Origin: Immundisolibacterales bacterium
GTDB taxonomy: Bacteria; Pseudomonadota; Gammaproteobacteria; HK1
Direction of reading: 5' to 3'
NCBI GenBank assembly: GCA_026712715.1
Contig: JAPOPW010000025.1
Location: 62,001 to 126,000, forward strand
Length of the DNA stretch: 64,000 nt
Numbering within the stretch: position 1 is the stretch's first letter; each line of letters opens with the position of its first letter. Below are positions 9,055 to 17,235 of this stretch, one piece after another. Below the pieces are notes generated by a model. The model saw nothing but the letters and a program-made list of their open reading frames with translations, ran no database searches and was not told the DNA's origin. The translations under genes and the position numbers were made by a program.

Positions 9055-9927
9055 CTACCCGGCGAAGCGGGACTCGGGGAGGCCGGTGACGCCGAGGCCG
9101 TGGACTGCGAAGAGGGCGCCGTCGATGGGCCGGTCGCCGCGCACGTTGCCCGAGTCGCGGATCGACGGGACGAACGCGATGTCGAGGTCGGGGCCGCCGA
9201 ACATCACGCTCGCCGGTCGCGAGCACGGCATTTCGATCAGCCGGTCCAGGGTGCCGTCGGGGGCGAAGCGCGCGATCCGGCCGGCGTGCACGAGGGCGCT
9301 CCAGAGGAAGCCGTCGCGGTCGACCGTGCCGCCGTCGGGGCCGCTGTCGAAGGGGTTCGTGTCGACCGCGACCCGCTCCTCCCCGATGGCCCCGGTCGAC
9401 GTGTCGTAGTCGTAGGCGAAGATGGCGCGCCGGCCGGTGTCGGCGAAGTAGAAGGTCTCGCCGTCGGGGCTGAAGCAGGGGCCGTTGGCGACGAGGACGT
9501 CTCCCTTCAGGCGGTGGAGCGAGAGATCCGGATCGAGCCGGTAGATCGAGCCGCGCGGCTCGCGGCCGATCCGGGTCTGCATGGTGCCGGTGAGGAAGCG
9601 GCCCTGCCGGTCCACCTTGCCGTCGTTGAAGCGGGTGCTCGGGTCCGCGGATTCCGGATCGGAGACGAGGGTCGCCTCCCCGGTCCCGAAGTCGAAGGTG
9701 TGGACGCCGTTGCGGAGCGCGACGATCGCGCCTCCGCCCCGGCGAAGCGCCATCGACCCGATCATGTCCGGCACGCTGAAGTCACGCCGCTCGCCCGTCG
9801 CCCAGTCGAGCCGGTGGATCCGGGCGCCGCGCGTGTCCACCCAGTACAGGGCCTGCTCCTCGACATCCCAGAGGGGACCCTCGCCCAGCAGATCGATGGT
9901 CTCCCCGATCCGTTCGATTCTCGTCAT
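9055..9927 (-). CDS. SMP-30/gluconolactonase/LRE family protein
   Basis: The protein has 290 residues from ATG 9927. Six-bladed beta-propeller features include LGEGPLWDVEEQALYWVD (metal-binding Glu in blade 1), RFNDGKVDRQGRFLTGTM, NGPCFSPDGETFYFADT and PDGGTVDRDGFLWSALV, matching the Glu/Asn/Asp calcium or zinc site of SMP-30 lactonases. It probably hydrolyses a sugar lactone. The gene stands alone between the convergent toxin gene and the aminotransferase; substrate is unknown. Confidence 0.9.
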   Translation of the reverse strand: MTRIERIGETIDLLGEGPLWDVEEQALYWVDTRGARIHRLDWATGERRDFSVPDMIGSMALRRGGGAIVALRNGVHTFDFGTGEATLVSDPESADPSTRFNDGKVDRQGRFLTGTMQTRIGREPRGSIYRLDPDLSLHRLKGDVLVANGPCFSPDGETFYFADTGRRAIFAYDYDTSTGAIGEERVAVDTNPFDSGPDGGTVDRDGFLWSALVHAGRIARFAPDGTLDRLIEMPCSRPASVMFGGPDLDIAFVPSIRDSGNVRGDRPIDGALFAVHGLGVTGLPESRFAG

Positions 9928-10093
9928 GGTTCACCTCGTCGAACGATTCCCTCGATCCGGGCCCCGTCGCTCCGCCCGTGAAGCGCCGCGACCTGCCGGC
10001 AACGGTGACCCGCGCCGCGACCGTGCGGGGGGCTGGCGGCGGGCCGGCCTGCGGCCGTGACACACCTCGAATTCTTGACCCGAGACCCCGCCG

Positions 10094-11374
10094 TCATCCC
10101 TTCGTGCATTCGGTCAACGCCTGATCGAGGATAGCGAGCGCGGTGTCGATCTGGTCGCGGGTGACGGTCAGCGGCGGCGCGATCCGGAACACGTTGGCGT
10201 GTTGCGGCCGCCCGATGTTGAGACTCGCGCCGAGCTCGATGCAGCGCCGGCCCACCCTCGCGCCGAGCTCGTGGGCGGGCTCCCGGGTGTGCCGGTCCTC
10301 GACGAGCTCCATTCCGATGAGGAGGCCGCGCCCGCGGACGTCTCCGATCGATTCGTGGCGCTGCTTGAGGTCGATGAGACCGCTCTTCAAGTGCCGCCCG
10401 AGCTCGCGGGCCCGCACCTCGAGCCGGTCGCGCACCAGGATCTCGATGACCTTGCTTCCGACCGCGGCGGGAAGCGGGTCCGCGGTGTGGGTCGTGTAGA
10501 ACAGGAAGTCGCGTTCGTGGCACGCCTCCTCGACCTCCGGGGAGGCGACCGTCGCCGACAGCGGCAGTCCCGCCCCGAGCGTCTTTGAGAGGGTCAGGAT
10601 GTCGGGGACCACCCCCTCGTGCTCGAACGCGAACCGGTCGCCGGTGCGCCCGAGGCCGGTCTGCGCCTCGTCCAGGATGAGCAGCATCCCGCGGCGCCGG
10701 CAGTGATCGGCAAGCGCCGCGAGGTAGCCCTCGGGCAGCTCGATGATGCCGCCCGAGCTCAGGATGGGCTCGGCGATCATCGCGGCGAGGCTCCCGACCG
10801 ACTGGCGGTCGATCATCTCGAACCCGAAGTCGAGCTCGGCCCGCCAGTCGTACTCGCCGTTGGACGCGAACGGGGAGCGGTAGGCGTGCGGGGTCGGCAA
10901 TGCGAGCACCCCGGGCATCGGGGCTCCGTAGCCGCGCCGGGCGCCGTTGAAGGTGGCCGCGGCGGCGCCGCCGGTGACGCCGTGCCAGGACCGGTCGAAG
11001 GCCACCACCTCGAAGCGCCCGGTCGCGAGCTTGGCCATCTTGATGGCCGCCTCGTTGGACTCGGCGCCGGTGCTCAGCGGCAGCACCCTGGAGAGCGACA
11101 CGGGGAGCAGGGCGCTCAACGCCGAGGCGAATTCGAGGACCACGTCCGAGAGAAAGCTGCTGTGCAGGTGATCGAGGCGGGTCATCGCCTCGCCGACGGT
11201 GGCCACGATCTCCGGATGGGCGTGCCCGAGGATCGCGCTCATCTGCCCGGAGGTGAAGTCCAGGATCTCGCGCCCGTCGCGGTCGCGCACGTACGCACCG
11301 CCGGCGGACGAGATGATCGTCTCGGAAAACTCGCCGGTGTACCGGAACAGGTGCTCGGCATCGGGCGAAGCCAT
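10094..11374 (-). CDS. dgdA: 2,2-dialkylglycine decarboxylase (PLP, aminotransferase class III)
   Basis: The protein has 426 residues. ATG 11374 was chosen because AAGGAG sits about nine bases upstream; upstream in-frame Mets at 11383 and 11404 lack a well-placed site. The PLP lysine is K264 in LSKTLGAGLP and the pyridine-contacting Asp is D235 in LDEAQTG. Residues special to dialkylglycine decarboxylase are kept: Q44 (SGQMSA), W130 (SWHGVTG) and the Arg of FRIAPPLTV. The enzyme decarboxylates 2-methylalanine-type amino acids coupled to transamination of pyruvate. Whole-length resemblance to the Burkholderia enzyme as I remember it makes this assignment strong for a class III protein. Confidence 0.88.
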   Translation of the reverse strand: MASPDAEHLFRYTGEFSETIISSAGGAYVRDRDGREILDFTSGQMSAILGHAHPEIVATVGEAMTRLDHLHSSFLSDVVLEFASALSALLPVSLSRVLPLSTGAESNEAAIKMAKLATGRFEVVAFDRSWHGVTGGAAAATFNGARRGYGAPMPGVLALPTPHAYRSPFASNGEYDWRAELDFGFEMIDRQSVGSLAAMIAEPILSSGGIIELPEGYLAALADHCRRRGMLLILDEAQTGLGRTGDRFAFEHEGVVPDILTLSKTLGAGLPLSATVASPEVEEACHERDFLFYTTHTADPLPAAVGSKVIEILVRDRLEVRARELGRHLKSGLIDLKQRHESIGDVRGRGLLIGMELVEDRHTREPAHELGARVGRRCIELGASLNIGRPQHANVFRIAPPLTVTRDQIDTALAILDQALTECTKG

Positions 11375-11541
11375 GTCATCCATCTCCTTCGAAAGCGGGT
11401 TCATTGTGGCGCAATGCCCGTTCCCGGTCACGGCGAGCGGTGCCGGCGAAGACGTTCGGCGGGCGCCCCGAACCGCGCTCACGAGCCCTGGCCGCCGTCC
11501 CGTCGGCGGCGCTCGTTGCGGCGCGCTGAGGGGCGGGCGGC

Positions 11542-12714
11542 CTACACCACGTCACGGGCCCGGAAGTCCGCGACCTCGGCTGCGGAGTAGCCCGCTTCGA
11601 GGAGGACCTCCTCGGTGTGCTCGCCCGCCTCCGGGCTCGCCCGGCGCATCTTCGGCGGGGTGCGGCTCAAATTGACCGCGTGGTCGACCACGTTCACCTC
11701 GCCGAGCGCCGGGTGCGTGACCGGCTTCGTCATTTCGAGGTGCCGGACCTGGGGGTCGGCGAACGTCTCGTCCACGGAGTAGATCGGGCCGCAGGGCACC
11801 CCCGCCTCGTTCAGCAGCGCCACCCAGTGGGCGCTCGATTCGGTGCGGGTGTAGGCCGCGATCGCCTCGTTCAGGGTGTCGCGGTTCTCGTACCGGGCGT
11901 GGCCGTCGTGGAAACGCGGGTCTTCGAGGAACGCCTCCGCCCCGATCGCCCGGCACAGCCGCGCGAACAGGTGCTCGCCGGCCGCCGCGATGTTGATGTG
12001 CCCGTCCGCGGTCTCGAAGACTCCGGTGGGGATCCCCGTCGGATGGTTGTTCCCGGCCTGCGGGGGAACCTCTTCGGCGATGGTCCAGCGGGCGGCCTGG
12101 AAGTCGAGCATCGCGATCTGAGCTTCGAGGAGCGACGTGTGCACCCACTGGCCCTCGCCGGTGACCTCGCGGTCGACGAGCGCGGTGAGGATCCCGATCG
12201 CGAGATACATCCCGGCCGTGAGATCCGCGATGGGAATGCCGACCCGGACCGGCCCCTGACCGGGCAGCCCGGTGATCGACATGAGCCCGCCCATGCCCTG
12301 GGCGATCTGGTCGACTCCCGGGCGGTTCGCGTACGGCCCGTCCTGGCCGAACCCGGAGATGCTGCCGTAGACGATGCGCGGATTGATCGCCCGGACCGAT
12401 TCGTAGTCGATGCCGAGCCGGTGCTTCACCCCCGGCCGGTAGTTCTCGACGATGACGTCCGCGCCCGCCGCGAGGCGCATGAAGATCGCCACCCCGTCCG
12501 GGTCCTTGAGGTCCAGGGTGAGGCTGCGCTTGTTGCGGTGCAGGTTCTGGAAGTCCGGGCCGTGGCGGGGGCCGCCGAGTCCGAACGCCTCCTTCGGCCG
12601 TTCCTCGATCTTGATGACGTCCGCCCCGAGGTCCGCGAGCTGGCGGGCCGCCGTCGGCCCGGCGCGGGCCCGGGTGAGGTCGAGGACGCGGAACCGCGAG
12701 AGGGCAAGGGTCAT
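11542..12714 (-). CDS. Class III (CaiB/BaiF family) CoA transferase
   Basis: The protein has 390 residues from ATG 12714 after an AGGGAG site. The open frame runs on upstream into a transposase fragment, which should not be included. The family N-terminus (RVLDLTRARAGP, LGADVIKIE) and DVIVENYRPG are present. The catalytic position, Asp in formyl-CoA transferase, reads Glu here (E197 in HTSLLEAQ). I believe some CaiB subfamilies share this change, so activity may be retained. It likely moves CoA between carboxylic acids. An acyl-CoA dehydrogenase lies upstream on the same strand, separated by the IS110 remnant. Confidence 0.87.
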   Translation of the reverse strand: MTLALSRFRVLDLTRARAGPTAARQLADLGADVIKIEERPKEAFGLGGPRHGPDFQNLHRNKRSLTLDLKDPDGVAIFMRLAAGADVIVENYRPGVKHRLGIDYESVRAINPRIVYGSISGFGQDGPYANRPGVDQIAQGMGGLMSITGLPGQGPVRVGIPIADLTAGMYLAIGILTALVDREVTGEGQWVHTSLLEAQIAMLDFQAARWTIAEEVPPQAGNNHPTGIPTGVFETADGHINIAAAGEHLFARLCRAIGAEAFLEDPRFHDGHARYENRDTLNEAIAAYTRTESSAHWVALLNEAGVPCGPIYSVDETFADPQVRHLEMTKPVTHPALGEVNVVDHAVNLSRTPPKMRRASPEAGEHTEEVLLEAGYSAAEVADFRARDVV

Positions 12715-12852
12715 GTCGTTTCTCCCTGGATGATTCGATACGTGGTCTGTTCGGTGGGGTGAGGGGCGGCTGCCGCCGGCAACGCGCGGCTTGCACGCAG
12801 GTCGCGCCGATGTCCGGCTGCGAACGCCGATCCGCTCGCGGGGGCGCGGCGC

Positions 12853-12990
12853 CTCCGCGATCGTGTCCTTGTGAACGTCCAACCCGATGTACGCGCTAAA
12901 CTCCGTCATGACCTGCCCTCCTCGATGTGGCTCTGTGTCAAGGGTCCTGACCTCGAACATAACCCACGCGTCTCGAGGTCAGGGCAGGTC
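12853..12990 (-). mobile_element. IS110-family 5' fragment: leader plus first residues of transposase
   Basis: ATG 12909 with a GAGGAGGG ribosome site opens a frame beginning MTEFSAYIGLDVHKDTIA, the characteristic start of IS110-family DEDD transposases, including the first catalytic Asp (D11, GLDVHK). The similarity stops after about 19 residues, and the frame then runs into the CoA transferase gene, so the rest of the element is lost. The leader at 12910-12990 is highly structured (see the inverted repeat). It sits between the acyl-CoA dehydrogenase stop (13003) and the CoA transferase. Confidence 0.75.
12910..12990. repeat. Nested inverted repeats in the IS110 leader
   Basis: Outer arms GACCTGCCC (12910-12918) and GGGCAGGTC (12982-12990) enclose inner arms CCTGACCTCGA (12946-12956) and TCGAGGTCAGG (12973-12983). 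All pair perfectly, and the right-hand arms run continuously. In RNA from the minus strand the outer stem would cover the ribosome site just before ATG 12909. It could also serve as a terminator for the acyl-CoA dehydrogenase, but no T-run follows. Confidence 0.7.
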
Positions 12991-13002
12991 AATCCATGAT
13001 GT

Positions 13003-14169
13003 CTAATGGAACGATCCGCCGATGAGGTCGCGGGCGATGATGAGGCGCTGCACTTCGCTCGGACCCTCGCCGATGCGCCGGATCCGCATCTCCCGGTACC
13101 AGCGCTCGAGGGGCAGGTCCTTGGTGACCCCGTAGCCGCCATGGATCTGCATCGCGCGGTCGACGACCCGCCCGCCGGCCTCGCTCGCCACGAGCTTGGC
13201 CATCGCCGCCTCCTTGCGGAACGGCTCGCCCCGGTGCGCCCGCTCCGCCGCGGCGAGGGTCAGCCAGCGCGCGGACTCGATGTCCACCTGGCTGTCGATG
13301 ATCATGTTCTGCACCGACTGGCGGGTGCTGAGTGGCGCGCCGAAGGTCTCGCGCAGGCGCGCGTACTCGATGGCCATCTCCTGCGCGGCGATCGCGACCC
13401 CGATGCACGCCGCCGCGTACGGAATGCGCTGGCGCGACAGGCGATCGTTCGCGATCGCGAACCCGCCGCCGACGGTCCCGAGCACGTTGGTGGCCGGCAC
13501 CCGCAGGTCCTCGAACTGGAGCTCCGTCGCGTAGTTCGCGGAGCGAAGGGTGTGCACGACCCGGCGGACGTGGAAGCCCGGCCAGTCGGTCTCCACGATG
13601 AAGCACGTCACCCCGGCCCGGCCCTTCGACGGGTCCGTGCGGGCGAAGACGATGCCGTAGTCGGCCCGGTCCGCCCCGGAGATGAAGATCTTCGCGCCGT
13701 TGATCACCCAGTCGTCGCCGTCGCGCACGGCGCGCGTGCGGATGGCCCGCGCCGGATCGCTCCCTCCGGAGGGTTCGGTGAGTCCGAAGAACGCCCGCTT
13801 CTCGCCCCGCAGGGTGGGATGGAGGTAGCGCTCCTTTTGCTCCTCGGTCGCCTCGTAGAGCTGGGCGAGTCCGACCGCGCCGAACACCCCGTAGCAGGGA
13901 GCGTAGAGCCCCGCGCGGTGCTGGGCCATCTCGATCGCCATCAGGGTCCGGGTGACGATGTCGACCCCCGGCCCCCCGTACTCCTCGGGGATGTCGAGCC
14001 CGAAGAGGCCCATCTCCCGCACCATGCCGGCGAGTCTCGTGTGGTCGGCGGGTTCGAGCTCGCTCGCGTCCGGATCGAGGTCCGCTTCGAGGGGAATGAT
14101 CTCCTCGCGGACGAAGCGCCGCACGACGTCGACGAGGAGGCGCTGTTCTTCGCTCGGCTGGAGGTTCAT
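13003..14169 (-). CDS. Acyl-CoA dehydrogenase
   Basis: The protein has 388 residues from ATG 14169. The family order is complete: N-terminal helical domain, FFGLTEPSGGSDPARAIRT (FAD/acyl binding), ADYGIVFARTD, then the C-terminal helices with QIHGGYGVTKDLPLERWYRE. Catalytic Glu is E368 in GEGPSEVQR, at the position used by short- and medium-chain enzymes. It introduces a 2,3 double bond into an acyl-CoA and passes electrons to ETF. Chain specificity cannot be read. The downstream CoA transferase may have been part of the same unit before the IS110 remnant came between them. Confidence 0.93.
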   Translation of the reverse strand: MNLQPSEEQRLLVDVVRRFVREEIIPLEADLDPDASELEPADHTRLAGMVREMGLFGLDIPEEYGGPGVDIVTRTLMAIEMAQHRAGLYAPCYGVFGAVGLAQLYEATEEQKERYLHPTLRGEKRAFFGLTEPSGGSDPARAIRTRAVRDGDDWVINGAKIFISGADRADYGIVFARTDPSKGRAGVTCFIVETDWPGFHVRRVVHTLRSANYATELQFEDLRVPATNVLGTVGGGFAIANDRLSRQRIPYAAACIGVAIAAQEMAIEYARLRETFGAPLSTRQSVQNMIIDSQVDIESARWLTLAAAERAHRGEPFRKEAAMAKLVASEAGGRVVDRAMQIHGGYGVTKDLPLERWYREMRIRRIGEGPSEVQRLIIARDLIGGSFH

Positions 14170-14282
14170 CGTCTCCCTTGCGTCCGGTGCGGCCCGCCCG
14201 ACCTGCCCTTCGCGCGGCCGCAAGGCTCCGCTCGCACCGTCCCGATCGCTCGCATCCCGGCTCGAGTGCCGTCGGCGCGCCG

Positions 14283-14696
14283 TCAGGCCGGGCTCAGCCG
14301 GCCGAGGCCGGGCGGCGCCTCGTTCTCGGGCGGGAGGGCCCCGTGGTCGGCCCGGTGGAGCATCAGCAGCTCCCGGAAACGGGTGTGGTACTGGGTGTTG
14401 ACCTCCACCCGGAACCGGAAGCCCGGCCCGCGCCGCGCGAGCTCGGCGGCGAGCTCGCCCCGGAGGCCGAAGAGGGACCGCCCCCCCGCGACCCCGATGC
14501 AGAGCACCTCCGACTCCCCGCCGGCGATCTCCTTCGCGATCTGCCCTTCGGTCCGGCCTTCGGTCCGGCCTGCTTCCTGGCCCGCGACCTGCCCCGCGAT
14601 CTGCCCCGCGATCTGATAGACCCCGAGCTGGCCGGGCAGCCGCGCCACCTCGCTCGCCTCGAGCGCCCGCCAGGGCTTCGTCAGGCGGATTGCCAT
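14283..14696 (-). CDS. GIY-YIG-like small protein with an internal tetrapeptide repeat
   Basis: The protein has 137 residues from ATG 14696, overlapping the end of the upstream hydrolase gene by 16 bp. GVYQIA (residues 25-30) and LCIGVAGG (65-72) resemble the GIY and YIG strands of GIY-YIG nucleases, followed by FGLRGELA and a conserved-looking tail (VEVNTQYHTRFRELLMLHRA). Between the two strands sit eight tetrapeptides (residues 28-59). The nuclease Arg and Glu cannot be assigned with confidence, so catalysis is doubtful; I would call it a conserved hypothetical with this fold as a hypothesis. Confidence 0.7.
   Translation of the reverse strand: MAIRLTKPWRALEASEVARLPGQLGVYQIAGQIAGQVAGQEAGRTEGRTEGQIAKEIAGGESEVLCIGVAGGRSLFGLRGELAAELARRGPGFRFRVEVNTQYHTRFRELLMLHRADHGALPPENEAPPGLGRLSPA
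14520..14615 (-). repeat. 12-bp tandem repeat, eight copies, inside the GIY-YIG-like gene
   Basis: The coding repeat reads QIAG, QIAG, QVAG, QEAG, RTEG, RTEG, QIAK, EIAG. Each unit is 12 bp, so copy-number change keeps the frame. The outer copies are the most alike and the middle ones have diverged. It lies in what would be the loop between the first two strands of the fold. Confidence 0.85.
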
Positions 14697-15610
14697 CGCC
14701 GCGCCTCCCCGTCGGCCGCCCGGCCATCGCGCCGCCCGCCGAGGAATTCGCGGGTCAGGCCGATGAACTCCTCCAGCCGATCGTGGTGCACCCAGTGACC
14801 GGCGCCCTCCACGTTGATCCCGGCCGCCCCGGCGATATGCGCGACCCGTTCGTCCGCGGTCGGATCGGCCGCCCAGCTCTCGGTGCCGCGCACGAGCAGG
14901 GTCGGGCACCGGATCCGCTTCCAGGTCTCCACCGTGTCCGCGGCGCGCATCCCGTGCGGCGGCTGGAGCCGCACGTAGTTGTCGAACTTCCAGCCATAGC
15001 TGCCGTCCTCGTTCTGGCTCACCCCGTGCACGGTGAGGTGCCGGGCCTGCTCGGGGGTGAGATGGGGGTTCTCCTCCTGCATGCGCCGGAAGGCGTCCTC
15101 GATGCTCGGATAGCGCCGCGGCGTACGCCCGGCGAGCCTGCGGACGTCGTCGATCCAGCCCGCGAACCGCTCCGGCCCCGGGAGCCGCTCCTTGCGCCGC
15201 ATCTCGGGCGGCGGCCCCATGCCCTCGATGGCGACGAGCCGCACCACGTTCTCGGGGTAGAGTCCGGCGTACTGCAGCGAGATGGCGCCCCCCAGCGAAT
15301 GCGCGACGATGGTGGCCGGAGTCAGGCGGGTCTGGTGCAGGAGCTGGGCGATGTCGTAGACGTAGTCGGCCAGCATGTACGCGCCGCCCTCGATCCACTG
15401 CGAGTCGCCATGGCCCCGGAGATCCGGGGCGATCACGTGGTAGTCCCCGCGGAACGCCTCGGCCACCCAGTCCCAGCTCCGGCAATGGTCGCGCCCGCCG
15501 TGCACGAGGAGCAGGGGCGGCGCCTCGGGGTTTCCCCAGTCCACGTAGTGGAGGCGCAGCCGCTGGGAGAAGTAGATGTGGGAGGTCGGTCCGTGAACGG
15601 GCGGCGCCAT
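14681..15610 (-). CDS. Alpha/beta hydrolase
   Basis: The protein has 309 residues from ATG 15610; the upstream in-frame Met (15730) would run into the divergent gene. The fold is clear: oxyanion-side LLLVHGGRDH, APDLRGHGDS, the nucleophile elbow AHSLGG (S105) and the terminal GAGHWVHHD (H272). The best acid candidate is a D after strand 6 near PTLLVRGTES. Epoxide hydrolases use Asp as nucleophile, so the Ser points to an esterase or C-C hydrolase type. Substrate is unknown. It overlaps the GIY-YIG-like gene and is divergent from the acyl-CoA synthetase gene, with starts about 119 bp apart. Confidence 0.9.
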   Translation of the reverse strand: MAPPVHGPTSHIYFSQRLRLHYVDWGNPEAPPLLLVHGGRDHCRSWDWVAEAFRGDYHVIAPDLRGHGDSQWIEGGAYMLADYVYDIAQLLHQTRLTPATIVAHSLGGAISLQYAGLYPENVVRLVAIEGMGPPPEMRRKERLPGPERFAGWIDDVRRLAGRTPRRYPSIEDAFRRMQEENPHLTPEQARHLTVHGVSQNEDGSYGWKFDNYVRLQPPHGMRAADTVETWKRIRCPTLLVRGTESWAADPTADERVAHIAGAAGINVEGAGHWVHHDRLEEFIGLTREFLGGRRDGRAADGEARRWQSA

Positions 15611-15728
15611 GCGAGGTCTCTTTCCGGTCGGGTCCAGTCGGCGAAGGGGAGTGTGACGGGATCGGGCGGGGATTCTACAATCGGATGGTTCCGTCCTCTT
15701 CCCGCAGGATCGCAAGACCGCCCGACCC

Positions 15729-17171
15729 ATGCCGAACGATTACCCGCCCGCCGATCTCGATCTCGTTTCCGGCGCCGAGTCCGACTCGGACAGCCTGCGC
15801 GCGCTGTTCCGTCCCCGTTCGGTGGCGGTGGTGGGCGCCTCCCGCGACCCGGGCAAGATCGGGGGCCGTATCTTCCGCTACGTCCGCGACCGCGGGTATC
15901 CCGGCCCGGTATACCCGATCAGCGCCGGAACGGAGCCGGTGCAGGGAGCCGAACCGCTCCCCTCCCTGGACGCCCTCCCCTCGCCCGCCGACCTCGTGTT
16001 CGTGGTGGTTCCCGCGCGGCACGTGCCCGAGGCGGTCAGCGCGGCCGCGGATCGCGGATGCGGCGCCTGCGTGGTGGTGAGCTCCGGGTTTGCCGAGAGC
16101 GGCCCGGAAGGCAAGGTTCTTCAGGAAGAGATCGAGGCGATCGCCCGGGCGACCGACTTGCGCATCCTCGGACCCAACTGCATGGGGATCATGAACCCCC
16201 GCATCGGCCTCTACGGCACGTTCATGAGCGCGCTCGACGAGGTGCCGCTCCCTCCCGGCAACGTCGCCCTCGTCAGCCAGTCCGGGGCGTTCGCGACGCA
16301 CGCCGCGCTGCTGCTCCGCAACCGGGGACTCGACCTCAGCCTGTGGTGCACGACCGGGAACGAATGCGACGTGGACGTCGCGGACGGGATCGCGTGCGCC
16401 GCGCGGGACGAGGACACCGAGGTGATCGTGGCGTACCTCGAAGGTTGCCGCGATCTCGAGAAGCTGGATGCGTCGCTGGCGGTGGCGGCGGAAACGCGAA
16501 AGCCCATCGTGGTCCTCAAGGCGGGACGGAGCGCCCCCGGCGCCGAAGCGGCCCGCGCCCACACCGCCGCCGAGGCGGGTGACGATGCTCGATTCGACGG
16601 GGTCTTCCGGCGAAGCGGCGCCTATCGGGCCCGCTCCATCGAGGAGCTCGTCGACGTCACCCGTGCCTGCGCCGCGAACGCGTTCCCGAACGGCAGGCGG
16701 GTCGGGCTCATGAGCATCTCGGGCGGGGTGGGAGTGATCATGGCGGACGACGCGGTGCGGGCCGGGCTCGACGTGGCGCCGATGCCGGCGGCGGTGGAGT
16801 CGGAGCTCAAGGCGCTGCTCCCCTTCGCGGCCGCCCGCAACCCGATCGACTGCACCGCGCAGGCGTTCAACGACTGGTCGCTCTTCGACCGTTTCCTCGA
16901 CGCGACGGTCCGCCGGGGCGGCTACGACTCCATCGTGCTCTTCCTCGCCACCGTCGGGGCGAATCCCGCGGTGATGGACCCGCTCATGGACCGTCTCGAG
17001 GCGGCGCGGGCGGCGCGTCCCGACCGGGTGATGGCGCTCAGCCTCATCATCGACGACGAGCGCCGGGGCCGGCTCGAGCGGGCCGGCTTCCTCGTCTTCG
17101 AGGACCCCAGCCGCGCGGTGAACACGGTGGCGGCCCTCGCGCACATCGGGGACCACCTGTTCCGGCGCTGA
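15729..17171 (+). CDS. ADP-forming acyl-CoA synthetase, alpha (CoA-binding) chain only
   Basis: The protein has 480 residues. It begins with a CoA-binding Rossmann domain (FRPRSVAVVGASRDPGKIGG, about residues 26-45), followed by the succinyl-CoA ligase-like domain (NVALVSQSGAFATHA, RILGPNCMGIMNP) and a third domain (VGLMSISGGVGVIMAD). Larger enzymes of this family carry an ATP-grasp beta domain of about 220 residues; it is absent here and no separate beta gene is adjacent. The product either pairs with a beta chain elsewhere or binds CoA without ligase activity. Confidence 0.85.
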   Translation: MPNDYPPADLDLVSGAESDSDSLRALFRPRSVAVVGASRDPGKIGGRIFRYVRDRGYPGPVYPISAGTEPVQGAEPLPSLDALPSPADLVFVVVPARHVPEAVSAAADRGCGACVVVSSGFAESGPEGKVLQEEIEAIARATDLRILGPNCMGIMNPRIGLYGTFMSALDEVPLPPGNVALVSQSGAFATHAALLLRNRGLDLSLWCTTGNECDVDVADGIACAARDEDTEVIVAYLEGCRDLEKLDASLAVAAETRKPIVVLKAGRSAPGAEAARAHTAAEAGDDARFDGVFRRSGAYRARSIEELVDVTRACAANAFPNGRRVGLMSISGGVGVIMADDAVRAGLDVAPMPAAVESELKALLPFAAARNPIDCTAQAFNDWSLFDRFLDATVRRGGYDSIVLFLATVGANPAVMDPLMDRLEAARAARPDRVMALSLIIDDERRGRLERAGFLVFEDPSRAVNTVAALAHIGDHLFRR

Positions 17172-17235
17172 CGGAGGCGGGACAGGGACGGTAGCGGGAC
17201 CGCCGGGTCCGGCCGCGGAATCCGGCCGGAGCCGG

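Noticed and set aside
12715-12960. N-terminal extension of the CoA transferase to 472 residues
   Set aside because: The extension is the IS110 transposase start read through in frame; the enzyme has its own ribosome site and Met at 12714.
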